Shown piece by piece: positions 35,253 through 44,371 of a stretch of 64,000 nt of DNA. Under the pieces are notes generated by a model. The model was not told the origin of the DNA. It was given only the letters and a program-made list of their open reading frames with translations, and ran no database searches. Position numbers and translations under genes: made by a program. The first letter of the stretch is position 1. Each line of letters begins with the position of its first letter. The stretch is from Phenylobacterium soli (lineage in GTDB: Bacteria; Pseudomonadota; Alphaproteobacteria; Caulobacterales; Caulobacteraceae): positions 2,790,001 to 2,854,000 of the forward strand of contig NZ_QFYQ01000001.1 of the NCBI RefSeq assembly GCF_003254475.1, in the 5' to 3' direction.

Positions 35253-35409
35253 GGCGTGACTCCCGTATGGGTCGTGCTTCAAGAGGCCGCGCTGATATCG
35301 GCGTTATGGGAGGCTCCTCAATCCCCGAGATCGACGAGCCATCTGCGAAAATGGTGAACCGGCGCCGTAGCGGCCGGATGCGCCAGGGACGGATGTGCTA
35401 AGGACGCGC

Positions 35410-35877
35410 ATGGCCGTCGTCGATCTCCTGGACCTTCCCGCGCAGCTGCCTTCGGGCCAGGGCCTCCTGGGCCTCGACCTCGGCGAGAAGACCATCGGGG
35501 TGGCGATCGCCGATTCGACCCTCTCGATCGCCTCGCCGCTGGAGCTGATCCGCAAGACCAAGTTCACCGACGAGGCCGAGCGGCTGTTCAAGCTGATGGC
35601 CGAGCGCCGGGCCGGCGGCATCGTCGTCGGCCTGCCGGTCAACATGGACGGGACCGAGGGGCCGCGCTGCCAGTCGAACCGCGCCTTCGCCCGCAACCTG
35701 CTGCGGCTCCGGGACATGCCGATCGCCTTCTGGGACGAGCGGATGAGCTCGATGGCGGTCAACCGCATGCTGATCGACGAGGCGGACGTCACCCGCTCCC
35801 GCCGCGCCGAGCTGGTCGACAAGGCCGCCGCCGCCTGGATCCTGCAGGGCGCCCTGGACCGGCTGCGGAACGCCTAG
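35410..35877 (+). CDS. ruvX: RuvX/YqgF Holliday junction resolvase-like nuclease
   Basis: 155 residues from ATG. The RNase H-like fold begins LLGLDLGEKTIGVAIAD with the first catalytic Asp. It continues IVVGLPVNMDGTEGPRC and FWDERMSSMAVNRMLI, and ends with the region DKAAAAWILQGALD holding a catalytic Asp. YqgF acts in 16S pre-rRNA 5' processing and is predicted to be a resolvase. In related genomes it neighbours gatCAB and pyrB, as here. Confidence 0.95.
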   Translation: MAVVDLLDLPAQLPSGQGLLGLDLGEKTIGVAIADSTLSIASPLELIRKTKFTDEAERLFKLMAERRAGGIVVGLPVNMDGTEGPRCQSNRAFARNLLRLRDMPIAFWDERMSSMAVNRMLIDEADVTRSRRAELVDKAAAAWILQGALDRLRNA

Positions 35878-35921
35878 TCGCGCTCGCGCAGCCGGTCGCT
35901 GCCAGAGGCGGCCAGAGGCGC

Positions 35922-36428
35922 CTAGAGTCCGCCGGCGAACAGGTCGCGCTTGCCGATGTCCGCGCCGAGGTGGCGGGCGATGGCGTAGGCCATGGACATG
36001 TGGAAGGTGAAGTTCATCAGGCCGAAGCCCAGGGCGTACTGGGCGGCCGGCAGGGTGATGTCCTGGCCGATGGAGAAGGTCACCGGCGCCTCGTCGCGCC
36101 CCGCGAACTGCTCGGGCTTCAGGCCGGCGAGGAAGTCCTTCGCCTTGGCGATCTCGGCGCGCAGCTCGGCCAGGGACAGTTCCCCCGTCAGCTGCTCGGG
36201 CAGCGGCAGGCCGAGGAGGCGCGAAGGCACCTGCTTGGCGAAATCGCAGACCGTCATGATCTGGCGGCGCAGCGGGAACATGTCAGGCGCCAGGCGCGAA
36301 TCGAGCATCGCCGCCTCGCTCATGCCGCTGGCCTTGGCGTGGGCCTCCGCCTTCTCGAGCACGCGCTCGGCGGTGGCTAGGCCCCGCGTGTAGACCCCGA
36401 CGGAGCTGGCGTAGAGATCGGCCTTCAT
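35922..36428 (-). CDS. DUF1993 family protein
   Basis: 168 residues. It matches the uncharacterised DUF1993 pattern: an N-terminal SVGVYTRGLATAERVLEKAE, LAPDMFPLRRQIMTVCDFAK, and the C-terminal ALGFGLMNFTFHMSMAYAIA then RHLGADIGKRDLF. The family has a DinB-like four-helix look, with His residues that could bind metal. No function is established. Single gene, divergent from pyrB. Confidence 0.88.
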   Translation of the reverse strand: MKADLYASSVGVYTRGLATAERVLEKAEAHAKASGMSEAAMLDSRLAPDMFPLRRQIMTVCDFAKQVPSRLLGLPLPEQLTGELSLAELRAEIAKAKDFLAGLKPEQFAGRDEAPVTFSIGQDITLPAAQYALGFGLMNFTFHMSMAYAIARHLGADIGKRDLFAGGL

Positions 36429-36529
36429 GAGTTATCCCCCGAAATGAAGTTGAGCCGCTCATATGGCGGCGCGGCCCCGCTTGGCAAAGGGTTGGCTTAC
36501 CGGCCGACTGCGCCTAAGAGGGCGCTTTG

Positions 36530-37510
36530 ATGACCAGCGCGCCGCCCGGCCTGAATGAGGTCCTGCAGAGGACCTTCGCCTTCCCGAAGCGCCATTTCCT
36601 TTCCGTGACCGACCTGAACGAGGTGGAGGTGGCGAGCCTCCTCGACCTCGCCGACGGCTTCGTCAGCCTCAACCGCCAGACCTCGAAGAAGCTCGACCTC
36701 CTCAAGGGTCGCACGCTGATGAACCTGTTCTTCGAGAACTCGACGCGGACCCAGAGCTCCTTCGAACTGGCGGGCAAGCGGCTCGGCGCCGACGTGGTCA
36801 ACATGAGCCCCCGCTCCTCCTCGATCTCCAAGGGCGAGACCCTGATCGACACGGCGGTGACGCTCAACGCCATGCAGCCCGACCTGCTGGTCGTGCGCCA
36901 TTCCTCCTCCGGCGCGGCCTCCCTGCTGTCGCAGAAGGTCACCTGCTCGGTAATCAACGCCGGCGACGGCCAGCACGAACACCCGACCCAGGCCCTGCTC
37001 GACGCCCTGTCCATGCGCCGCGCCTTCGGCCGGATCGCAGGGCTGAAGGTCGCCATCTGCGGCGACATCCTGCACAGCCGCGTGGCGCGCTCGAACATCG
37101 CCCTGCTGCAGATGCTGGGCGCCGAGGTCCGGCTGGTCGGTCCGCCGACCCTGATGCCCAGCGAAGCCGCACGCTGGAACGTCGCCATTCACCACGACCT
37201 CAGGAAGGGCATCGCCGGGGCCGACGTCGTCATGATGCTCCGCCTGCAGCTCGAGCGGATGGACGGCGTGCTCGCCCCCTCGCAGCGCGAATACTTCCGC
37301 TTCTGGGGCCTCGACCGCGAGAAGCTGGCCCACGCCGCGCCGGGCGTGCGGGTGATGCATCCGGGCCCGATGAACCGCGGCGTCGAGATCGATTCCGAGG
37401 TGGCCGACGACCTGGCCGTCAGCCTGATCCAGGACCAGGTGGAGATGGGCGTGGCGGCCCGCATGGCGGTGCTGACCTCCCTGGCCCACCGGCTGGAGAA
37501 CGACCGATGA
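36530..37510 (+). CDS. pyrB: aspartate carbamoyltransferase catalytic subunit PyrB
   Basis: 326 residues from the ATG at 36530; the TTG directly before is in frame. Carbamoyl-phosphate motif [15 protein letters not shown], the 80s-loop region [27 protein letters not shown], and the aspartate-site [12 protein letters not shown] are all present. Second step of pyrimidine synthesis. It overlaps pyrC' by four bases. No pyrI regulatory gene is present, consistent with the PyrB-PyrC' (Pseudomonas-type) dodecamer. Confidence 0.97.
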   Translation: MTSAPPGLNEVLQRTFAFPKRHFLSVTDLNEVEVASLLDLADGFVSLNRQTSKKLDLLKGRTLMNLFFENSTRTQSSFELAGKRLGADVVNMSPRSSSISKGETLIDTAVTLNAMQPDLLVVRHSSSGAASLLSQKVTCSVINAGDGQHEHPTQALLDALSMRRAFGRIAGLKVAICGDILHSRVARSNIALLQMLGAEVRLVGPPTLMPSEAARWNVAIHHDLRKGIAGADVVMMLRLQLERMDGVLAPSQREYFRFWGLDREKLAHAAPGVRVMHPGPMNRGVEIDSEVADDLAVSLIQDQVEMGVAARMAVLTSLAHRLENDR

Positions 37511-38799
37511 GCGGCCGTCCCCTCGCCTTCGTGAACGCCCGCCTCGTCGACCCGGCCACGGACTACGACGGCCCGGGCGCGGTGATCGTCACCGAGGGCG
37601 TCATCGCCGACGTGGTCAAGGGCGCCGACCCGGGCAAGCTCTCCACGGACGTCGAGGTGATCGACGCGGCCGGCGCGCTGCTGATGCCCGGCCTGGTGGA
37701 CATCCGCGTGAAGACCGGCGAGCCGGGCGCGGAGACCAAGGAGACGCTGAAGTCCGCCGCCCGCGCCGCGGCCGCCGGCGGGGTCACCACCATCGTCGTC
37801 CAGCCGGACACCCATCCCACCGTCGACGAGCCCTCGGTGGTCGATTTCATCCTGCGCCGGGCGCGGGACATCGAGCTGGTCAAGGTGCTGCCGGCCGGCG
37901 CGGCGACCAAGGGCTGCGAAGGCCAGCGCATGGCCGAGATCGGCCTGATGGCCGAGGCCGGCTGCGTCTACATCACCGACGCCGACCGGCCGATCGTCGA
38001 CTCCAAGGTGTTCCAGCGCGTGCTGAACTACGGCAAGGCGTTCGGCGTGCTGGTGGCGCACCGCCCGGCCGATCCGTGGCTGGCCAAGGGGGCCGCGGCG
38101 ACGAGCGGCGAGTTCGCCTCGCGCATGGGGCTGCCGAGCGTGCCGGTGGTGGCCGAGAAGATCATGCTGGAGCGCGACCTCGCCCTGGCCGAGCTCACCG
38201 GCGCGCCGCTGCTCGTCGACCAGCTCACCACCGCCTGCGCCCTGGAGAGCTTCAAGCGCGCCAAGGACCGCGGCCTGAAGGTCACCGCCACGGCTTCGAT
38301 CAACCACCTGTCGTTCAACGAGATCGACATCGGCGACTACCGCACCTTCTGCAAGCTCGACCCGCCCCTGCGGAGCGAGGACGACCGCCAGGCGGTGATC
38401 GAGGCGGTGGCCAGCGGCCTCGTCGAGGTGATCGTCTCGGCCCACGCCCCGGCCCCGCCGGAGGAAAAGCGCCTGCCCTACGACGAGGCGGCGCCCGGCG
38501 CGGTCGGCCTCGAGACCCTCCTGCCCGCCCTGCTCGCCTTCCACCACGAGGGGCGCATCCCGCTGATGAAGCTGATCCGCGCGGTGACCGCCGCGCCGGC
38601 CGAGCTGCTGGGCCTGCCGCAGGGCCGCCTCGCCAAGGGCGCGCCGGCCGACCTCGTCCTCGTCAATCCGAACACCCCGGTGGTGATCGACGCCGACAAG
38701 CTGACGTCGAAATCCAAGAACTCGCCCTTCGACGGCCGCCGGCTGCAGGGCAAGGTGCTGATGACCGTCGCCGACGGACGGGTGGTCTACCGCGCCTGA
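37507..38799 (+). CDS. pyrC': PyrC', catalytically inactive dihydroorotase-like subunit
   Basis: 430 residues, full amidohydrolase fold. The metal site is lost: the expected D-x-H-x-H after PGLVDI reads RVKTGEPG (His to Arg67 and Lys69), the zinc His before TTACALESF is Gln239, and the catalytic Asp in the usual DHAP motif is Ala312 (SAHAPA). The fold-defining segments [19 protein letters not shown] and [16 protein letters not shown] remain. In Pseudomonas, an inactive PyrC' is required for assembly of PyrB; the same role is inferred. A working dihydroorotase must be encoded elsewhere. Confidence 0.93.
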   Translation: MSGRPLAFVNARLVDPATDYDGPGAVIVTEGVIADVVKGADPGKLSTDVEVIDAAGALLMPGLVDIRVKTGEPGAETKETLKSAARAAAAGGVTTIVVQPDTHPTVDEPSVVDFILRRARDIELVKVLPAGAATKGCEGQRMAEIGLMAEAGCVYITDADRPIVDSKVFQRVLNYGKAFGVLVAHRPADPWLAKGAAATSGEFASRMGLPSVPVVAEKIMLERDLALAELTGAPLLVDQLTTACALESFKRAKDRGLKVTATASINHLSFNEIDIGDYRTFCKLDPPLRSEDDRQAVIEAVASGLVEVIVSAHAPAPPEEKRLPYDEAAPGAVGLETLLPALLAFHHEGRIPLMKLIRAVTAAPAELLGLPQGRLAKGAPADLVLVNPNTPVVIDADKLTSKSKNSPFDGRRLQGKVLMTVADGRVVYRA

Positions 38800-38818
38800 A
38801 CGGGGTAATTAGCCGTTC
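38798..38818. promoter_or_regulatory. inverted repeat just before the ArsR-type gene
   Basis: GAACGG and CCGTTC arms separated by nine bases, ending four bases before the ATG of the ArsR-family gene and starting within the pyrC' stop. ArsR proteins commonly bind such palindromes; it may also form a hairpin over the ribosome site. Confidence 0.4.
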
Positions 38819-38822
38819 GACT

Positions 38823-39125
38823 ATGTCCGTCGTCCCCGCCCTCAAGGCGCTCGGCAACGAGCGCCGCCTGCAGATCCTCGAGTGGCTGAAGGATCCGCGC
38901 GCCCATTTCCGGCCGCAGGTCGACGGCGACCTCGTCGACGACGGCGTCTGCGCCGTGCTGATCGCCGAGAAGCTGGGCGTCAGCCAGCCCACCCTTTCCG
39001 AGCACATGCGGATCCTGGTCGACGCGGGGCTCGTGAGGCCCAAACGGATCAAGCAGTGGACCTTCTACCGCCGCGACGAGGCGGCCATCGCCGCCCTTAA
39101 GACCGCCCTTACCGCCGACCTCTAG
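38823..39125 (+). CDS. ArsR-family winged-helix regulator
   Basis: 100 residues. Typical ArsR pattern: ALKALGNERRLQILEWL, then IAEKLGVSQPTLSEHMRILV as the recognition helix and DAGLVRPKRIKQWTFYRRDE as the wing. No CxC metal-binding motif of the ArsR/SmtB metal sensors is seen (one Cys, in DGVCAVLI). It starts 24 bases after pyrC'. A candidate operator overlaps the start. Ligand unknown. Confidence 0.88.
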   Translation: MSVVPALKALGNERRLQILEWLKDPRAHFRPQVDGDLVDDGVCAVLIAEKLGVSQPTLSEHMRILVDAGLVRPKRIKQWTFYRRDEAAIAALKTALTADL

Positions 39126-39213
39126 CTTGCCGCCCAGAGCGGGGGCAGGCCGACAGGGGCTGACGGACGGCTCCGCTGCGGCTAGAACCTAAGGCGAACG
39201 GGGGAGCATCCAG

Positions 39214-39867
39214 ATGTTCGAGGGCTTGAGTTTCATCCAGGTCGCGGTCGCCCTGGCAGGCGGCTATCTCCTGGGCTCGATCCCCTTCGGGGTGATCACC
39301 ACCAGGCTCGGCGGCGCGCCCGACCTGCGCTCGATCGGCTCAGGCAACATCGGAGCGACCAATGTGCTCCGCACCGGCCGCAAGGACCTGGCCGCCATTA
39401 CCCTGCTGGGCGACGGCGGCAAGGGCGCGGTGGCGGTGCTGATCGCCTGGCTGGCAACCCAGGACAACACCTTGCAGGCGCAGTCGGTGATGACGGCCCT
39501 GGCCGGCGGCGCGGCGTTCCTCGGCCATCTCTTCCCGGTGTGGCTCGGCTTCAAGGGCGGCAAGGGCGTGGCGACCTTCTTCGGCACCCTGCTGGCCGCC
39601 GCCTGGCCGGTCGGGATGCTGGCGGGCGCGACCTGGCTGCTGATGGCCTTCGTCTTCCGGTTCTCCTCGCTCGCGTCCCTCACGGCCGCGGCCCTGGCGC
39701 CGGTCTATGTCTTCGTGGTCGGCCGGCCGACGCCGATCGCCTACCTCGGTCTCTTCATGGCCATCCTGATCTACGTGCGGCACACCCAGAACATCCGCCG
39801 CCTGCTGCGCGGCGAGGAACCCCGGATCGGCCAGTCCAAGAGGGCCGAGGCGGGAGCCGAGTCCTGA
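39214..39867 (+). CDS. plsY: glycerol-3-phosphate acyltransferase PlsY
   Basis: 217 residues with GGGGAG before ATG. Five or more membrane helices. Conserved PlsY motifs: GSIPFGVITTRLGGAPDLR, RSIGSGNIGATNVLRTGRK (motif 1), LGHLFPVWLGFKGGKGVAT (motif 2), and a third motif near YVRHTQNIRRLLRGEE. It transfers acyl from acyl-phosphate to glycerol 3-phosphate at the inner membrane, the first step of phospholipid synthesis. Its stop overlaps the apparent CTG start of dprA. Confidence 0.96.
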   Translation: MFEGLSFIQVAVALAGGYLLGSIPFGVITTRLGGAPDLRSIGSGNIGATNVLRTGRKDLAAITLLGDGGKGAVAVLIAWLATQDNTLQAQSVMTALAGGAAFLGHLFPVWLGFKGGKGVATFFGTLLAAAWPVGMLAGATWLLMAFVFRFSSLASLTAAALAPVYVFVVGRPTPIAYLGLFMAILIYVRHTQNIRRLLRGEEPRIGQSKRAEAGAES

Positions 39868-40961
39868 GCGGAGCCCTGCCGCCGGCCGAACGGATCGCCT
39901 GGCTGAGGCTGGCGCGCACCGAGAACGTCGGGCCCGTCACCTTCCGCGAGCTGGTCCGCCGCTACGGCGGCCCGGCCGAGGCGCTGGAGGCACTGCCCGA
40001 GCTCGCCCGCCGCGGCGGGCGGGTGGCCGGGATCCGCGTGCCGACGACCGCGGAGATCGAGGACGAGCTGGCGGCCGGCGAGCGGATCGGCGCGAGGCTG
40101 CTCTGCGCCTGCGAAGCCGCCTTCCCCCGCCAGCTCGCCGCCGTCGTTCCGCCGCCGCCGGTGCTCTGGGCGCGTGGCGACACCGCGGTGCTCGACCGGT
40201 CCGGCGTGGCCATCGTCGGCGCCAGGGTCGCATCGGCGGCCGGGCAGCGCTTCGCCCGCGGCCTCGCGGCCGACCTCGGCCAGGCGGGCCTCGTGGTGAT
40301 CTCGGGCCTGGCCCGCGGCATCGACGGCGCGGCGCATGAGGGCTCGCTCGCCACCGGCACGGTGGCGGTCCTCGCCGGCGGCGTGGACGACGTCTATCCG
40401 CCGGAGCACGCAGGGCTCTACGAGCGCATCGTGGCCCAGGGCTGCGTGGTCTCGGAGAACGAGCCGGGCCGCAGCGCCACCGCCCGCGACTTCCCCCGCC
40501 GCAACCGGATCATCTCCGGCCTCTCGCGCGCCGTGGTGGTGGTCGAGGCCGAGTTGCGCTCCGGATCGCTGATCACCGCCCGCCTCGCCGCCGAACAGGG
40601 CCGCGAGGTGCTGGCCGTGCCCGGCTCGCCCCTCGATCCGAGGGCGAAGGGGACCAACGACCTGATCCGCCAGGGCGCGGCGATCTGCGAGGGCGCCGAG
40701 GACGTCCTGCGGACGCTGGAGACCCTGCCCGGCCTGGAGGCGCCCGAGGCCGACCCGTTCCGCCACGACCACGCGGCCGGCGAGCCCGACGCGGCGCTGC
40801 GCGGGCAGGTGGCCGCCCTCCTCTCCCCGACGCCGGTGTCGCGCGACGAGCTGGTGCGGGCCACCGGCGCCGCACCCAGCCTGGTGTTCGCCGCCGTGGT
40901 CGAGCTTGCCCTCGCCGGCCGCGCCGAGCTCATGCCCGGCGGCATGGTGGTGGCCGCCTAG
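39864..40961 (+). CDS. dprA: DNA-processing protein DprA, apparent CTG start
   Basis: 365 residues counted from the CTG at 39864, which overlaps the plsY stop (CTGA) and has GGGAG eight bases upstream. No ATG, GTG or TTG occurs in frame near the conserved N-terminus (AERIAWLRLARTENVGPVTF); the next is a GTG after about 50 residues. Rossmann (SMF) domain: VAIVGARVASAAGQRFARGL, SGLARGIDGAAHEGSL, and FPRRNRIISGLSRAVVVVEA. A C-terminal winged helix (about 305-362) follows. DprA loads RecA on incoming single-stranded DNA in transformation. The stop overlaps the convergent enoyl-CoA hydratase stop in CTAG. Confidence 0.93.
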   Translation: MSGALPPAERIAWLRLARTENVGPVTFRELVRRYGGPAEALEALPELARRGGRVAGIRVPTTAEIEDELAAGERIGARLLCACEAAFPRQLAAVVPPPPVLWARGDTAVLDRSGVAIVGARVASAAGQRFARGLAADLGQAGLVVISGLARGIDGAAHEGSLATGTVAVLAGGVDDVYPPEHAGLYERIVAQGCVVSENEPGRSATARDFPRRNRIISGLSRAVVVVEAELRSGSLITARLAAEQGREVLAVPGSPLDPRAKGTNDLIRQGAAICEGAEDVLRTLETLPGLEAPEADPFRHDHAAGEPDAALRGQVAALLSPTPVSRDELVRATGAAPSLVFAAVVELALAGRAELMPGGMVVAA

Positions 40962-41779
40962 CGGCCGACGAACTTCGGCTCGCGCTTCTCGACGAAGGCG
41001 CGGGCGGCCTCCTTGTGATCCTCGGTCTGGGCGAGGTGGACGTGATGGGTCGCCTCGAGGTCGAGGCAGTCATCCCAGTCGCCGGCCATGGCCCGGTTGA
41101 GGTTCTCCTTCATGTAGCGGTAGGCGACGGTCGGACCCTTCGCGAGCCGCAGGGCGATCTCGCGGGTCTTCGCCTGGAGCTCGTCGGGCGCCACGACCCA
41201 GTTGGCGAGGCCGAGCCGCAGGGCTTCCTCGGCCGAGACCCGGTCGGAGAGATAGTAGAGCTCGCGCGCCTTGGCGGCGCCGACGAGCTGGGTCAGGAAA
41301 TAGGTGCCGCCGTAGTCGCCGGAGAAGCCGACCTTGGCGAAGGCGGTGGTCATGATCGCGCTGGAGGCCATGACGCGCAGGTCGCAGGCCAGCGCCAGGG
41401 CGAGGCCGGCGCCCGCCGCCGCGCCCGGCAGGGCCGCGATGGTCGGCTTGGGCATCTTGAACAGCTTGCCCGAGGTGGCGCGCTGGTTGACCCGCTGGCG
41501 GTGGATCTGCTCGTCGATCGAGAGCGGCGCCCCGCCGCCCTGGTTGCGGCTGTTCATGCCCTTCACGTCGCCGCCGGCGCAGAAGCCCTGGCCCGCGCCG
41601 GTCAGCACCACGACCTTCACCTCCCGCGCCAGCTCGGCCCAGGCGAGCTGCTGCGCCAGGGCGTCGTTCATCTCCCCGCTCATGGCGTTGCGCGCCTCGG
41701 GGCGGTTGAGGGTGATCGTCAGCACGCCCTCGTCCAGGTCGGCGATGAGGTCCTTCGTGCCGGTGTCGATGGCGGCCAT
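40958..41779 (-). CDS. enoyl-CoA hydratase/isomerase family protein
   Basis: 273 residues from the ATG giving MAAIDTGTKDL. Crotonase fold: LNRPEARNAMSGEMNDAL, the oxyanion-hole segment GAGQGFCAGGDVKGM, and IAALPGAAAGAGLALALACD, with the second oxyanion Gly. The position of a catalytic Glu in the usual hydratase is not clear, so reaction type is open (hydratase, isomerase or other crotonase). Divergent from the VOC protein gene. Confidence 0.9.
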   Translation of the reverse strand: MAAIDTGTKDLIADLDEGVLTITLNRPEARNAMSGEMNDALAQQLAWAELAREVKVVVLTGAGQGFCAGGDVKGMNSRNQGGGAPLSIDEQIHRQRVNQRATSGKLFKMPKPTIAALPGAAAGAGLALALACDLRVMASSAIMTTAFAKVGFSGDYGGTYFLTQLVGAAKARELYYLSDRVSAEEALRLGLANWVVAPDELQAKTREIALRLAKGPTVAYRYMKENLNRAMAGDWDDCLDLEATHHVHLAQTEDHKEAARAFVEKREPKFVGR

Positions 41780-41881
41780 GGCGTTTCCCCTGGGATGTTG
41801 TTCTTGCCTGACGAAGTGATAGGCCCTGAGGATGGGCCTGGAAAAGGCCCCCAAACGGCCTGGGTGGGAGGAGAGACGATC

Positions 41882-42631
41882 ATGCGCCTTCGGCAGGTGG
41901 CCCTGGTGGGCCGGGATCTGGCCGCCATTCGCCAGGACATCACCGAGGTGCTGGGGCTGGGTGGGGCCTATGCCGACCCGGGCGTCGGCAAGTACGGCCT
42001 CGCGAACCAGGTCTGGCCGATCGGCGACACCTTCCTAGAGGTGGTCTCGCCGACCCAGGACGGCACCACGGCCGGCCGCCTGCTCGACAAGCGCGGCGGC
42101 GACGGCGGCTACATGGCCATCTTCCAGACCGACGACCTCGCGGCCGACCGCGCGCGGATCGCCAAGGCCGGTGTGCGGGTGGTCGACCAGATGGACCGGG
42201 GCGGCGCGAGCTTCACCCACCTGCACCCCAAGGACGTGCCGGGCGCCATCGTCTCGGTGGACGCCATGGAGCCGAAGGAACGCTGGGAATGGGGCGGTCC
42301 GGACTGGCGCGACAACGTCAGGACCGACAGCGCGGTGGAGATCCGCGGCGCCGAGGTGCAGGGCGAGGACCCGGCCGCCATGTCGGAGCGCTGGGCGCAG
42401 GTGCTCGCCTGTCCGCGCGAGCAGACCGCCGACGGCTGGCGGCTGGTCACCGAGGGCGGCGAGATCCGCTTCACCCCGCTGAAGGACGCCCGCGGCGAGG
42501 GACTCACCGCCTTCGACGTCGCGGTGCGCGATCCCGCGGCGGTGCGCGCCCGGGCCAAGGTCCGGGGCTGCGTCGATCAGGCCGGCGAGGTGGTGCTCTG
42601 CGGGACGCGGGTGCGCCTCGTTCAGGCGTAG
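41882..42631 (+). CDS. VOC-superfamily (glyoxalase-like) protein
   Basis: 249 residues with GGAGGAGAG before ATG. The N-terminal half (about 1-125) begins LRQVALVGRDLAAIRQDIT with a vicinal-oxygen-chelate beta-alpha-beta unit, and TFLEVVSP supplies the conserved Glu position. The second half repeats the pattern weakly. Metal and substrate cannot be assigned. Its 3' end overlaps the convergent DUF899 gene by ten bases. Confidence 0.8.
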   Translation: MRLRQVALVGRDLAAIRQDITEVLGLGGAYADPGVGKYGLANQVWPIGDTFLEVVSPTQDGTTAGRLLDKRGGDGGYMAIFQTDDLAADRARIAKAGVRVVDQMDRGGASFTHLHPKDVPGAIVSVDAMEPKERWEWGGPDWRDNVRTDSAVEIRGAEVQGEDPAAMSERWAQVLACPREQTADGWRLVTEGGEIRFTPLKDARGEGLTAFDVAVRDPAAVRARAKVRGCVDQAGEVVLCGTRVRLVQA

Positions 42632-43332
42632 GACAGGCTCGGGTACCAGGTCGGCGGCCGCCCTTCGGGTGTCAGGTCGAGCACCGCCCACAGGGGCGAC
42701 GGATCGGGCGCGCCGCGCGGATCCTGGCCGGGGTCTGCCGTGGAGCCGGTCATCTCGCCGGACCAGAAGTGGCGGATCGTCCCGTCGCGCCGCGTGAAGA
42801 CGTTCATCGCCGGGATGTCGCTGCCGTCGGGAGCCAGCGCCAGGTAGTCGCGCGAATAGGCGCCCGTCAGGTCGCTGTAGAGCCGCAGATGCTTCCAGCC
42901 GCGCTCGCGCTTCCAGGCCGCCAGCTTGGCGTAGGGCGACCGGGCGATGACGGCCAGCGAGGCGTGCTGGCCGACGCTGTCGGCGACGCCGTCCCAGGCG
43001 TCGAGCATGTTGGTGCACATCGGACACGGGCGCTCTCGCTCGGGCCCGAACATGTAGCTGTAGGTGATGAGGGTCCCGCGCTCGTTGAAGAGGTCGGCGA
43101 GGTCGACGAACCCCTCCTCACCCTCGAAGCGATAGTCGCCCGTCACCGCGCCGCCGGGCGGCAGGGCCCGACGCATGGCGGCGACCTTCTCGATATGGCG
43201 GCGGAGTTCGATCTCCTCGGCCAGCAAGGCGGTGCGCGCGGCCCGGTACTCGGCGCTTTCATTGGCGATCCGGACCGGGTTCTCGCGTGCGAGCGTCTGT
43301 GCTGCGACCAGCGTCTGGACCTTGGCGTCCAT
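42622..43332 (-). CDS. DUF899 thioredoxin-like protein
   Basis: 236 residues. It matches the DUF899 pattern: the N-terminal RTALLAEEIELRRHIEKVAA and RRALPPGG, DLFNERGTLITYSYMFGPER, then the active-site-like CPMCTNMLDAWDGVAD with a CxxC pair, and a C-terminal PLWAVLDLTPEGR. The fold is thioredoxin-like; predicted as a disulphide oxidoreductase, without known substrate. Confidence 0.88.
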   Translation of the reverse strand: MDAKVQTLVAAQTLARENPVRIANESAEYRAARTALLAEEIELRRHIEKVAAMRRALPPGGAVTGDYRFEGEEGFVDLADLFNERGTLITYSYMFGPERERPCPMCTNMLDAWDGVADSVGQHASLAVIARSPYAKLAAWKRERGWKHLRLYSDLTGAYSRDYLALAPDGSDIPAMNVFTRRDGTIRHFWSGEMTGSTADPGQDPRGAPDPSPLWAVLDLTPEGRPPTWYPSLSYA

Positions 43333-43397
43333 GGGGGCCTCCTCGGATCTGACGATCCTGGATCGAGGCGCCCCCTGAGCCTGCCTGTCAACGCCCG

Positions 43398-44159
43398 CTA
43401 GCGCTGGCCGCCGCCGTGGACGTTGATCTTCTCGCCGGTGACGTAGGTGTTGGCCGGCGAGACCAGGAAGCGGACGACGCTGGCCACCTCTTCGGGCTGG
43501 CAGACGTGGCCGAAGGGCATGTTCTTGTCGAGCATGTGGATATCGGCCGCGCCCATGGCCGCCTTGGCCAGCCGCTGGCCCATGTCGGTGTCCACGAGGC
43601 CGGGGGCGACGATGTTCACATAGATGCCGTTGCCCCGCTCTTCCTTCATCAGGGTGAGCGCCAGGGCTTCGAGGGCGGCCTTGGCCATGTTGTAGGGCGC
43701 GCCGTTGGCGGCGTGGCTCAGCGTCGCCACCGAGGAGATCACCACCACGTCGCCACGCGGGTTCTGGCGCATATGCGGCACGCAGAGCGCCGCCAGGTGG
43801 TGGGCCGCCTGGGCGTGGGTGGCGAACAGGCGTTGCGGCTCGGTGGGATCGGTGTCGACCACCGACTGGCCGCGGCTGGCGATGCCGGCGTTGTGCACCA
43901 GGATGTCAATGCGGCCGAAGTCGGCGACCGCCTGGTCGACCATGGCCTTGTCCTGGGCGTAGTCGTCCACCGAGGCCTGGTAGGCCTTGGCCCGGCGGCC
44001 CATGGCCTCGATGGCCTTGACCACCGCCTCGGCCTCGGCCGCCTCACGGCGATAGTTGACGGCGACGTCCGCCCCGTCCTCGGCGAGCGCCAGGGCTATC
44101 GCCCGTCCCACCCCGCGGCTCGCGCCCGACACCAGCGCCACTCGACCGGCCAGCGACAT
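43398..44159 (-). CDS. short-chain dehydrogenase/reductase (3-oxoacyl-ACP reductase-like)
   Basis: 253 residues from the ATG with GGGAGG upstream (MSLAGRVALVSG). Classical SDR: cofactor loop SGASRGVGRAIALAL, NAG motif VHNAGIAS, catalytic Ser in ISSVATLSHAAN and Y-x-x-x-K in YNMAKAALEAL. The basic residues after beta-2 (YRREAAEA) favour NADPH. Substrate unknown. Divergent from topA. Confidence 0.92.
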   Translation of the reverse strand: MSLAGRVALVSGASRGVGRAIALALAEDGADVAVNYRREAAEAEAVVKAIEAMGRRAKAYQASVDDYAQDKAMVDQAVADFGRIDILVHNAGIASRGQSVVDTDPTEPQRLFATHAQAAHHLAALCVPHMRQNPRGDVVVISSVATLSHAANGAPYNMAKAALEALALTLMKEERGNGIYVNIVAPGLVDTDMGQRLAKAAMGAADIHMLDKNMPFGHVCQPEEVASVVRFLVSPANTYVTGEKINVHGGGQR

Positions 44160-44371
44160 CCTAGATCCTCCCAAAGCTCTGATTGGCTCCGGCATAGCAA
44201 GCCCGCGGCGGGTCTTGGAACGCTGTCCCAACGGCGCCCTTCTCTTGAGCCCCCTTAAGGGGGCTCGCCGGACCGCCTGCTCAACGGACGTTGACAGCGG
44301 CCGGGACGCGCCCCCACCTTCCGGCTCTTTTTCGGCCGCACGACCGGCCCACGGGACAGATCACCGCCAGT

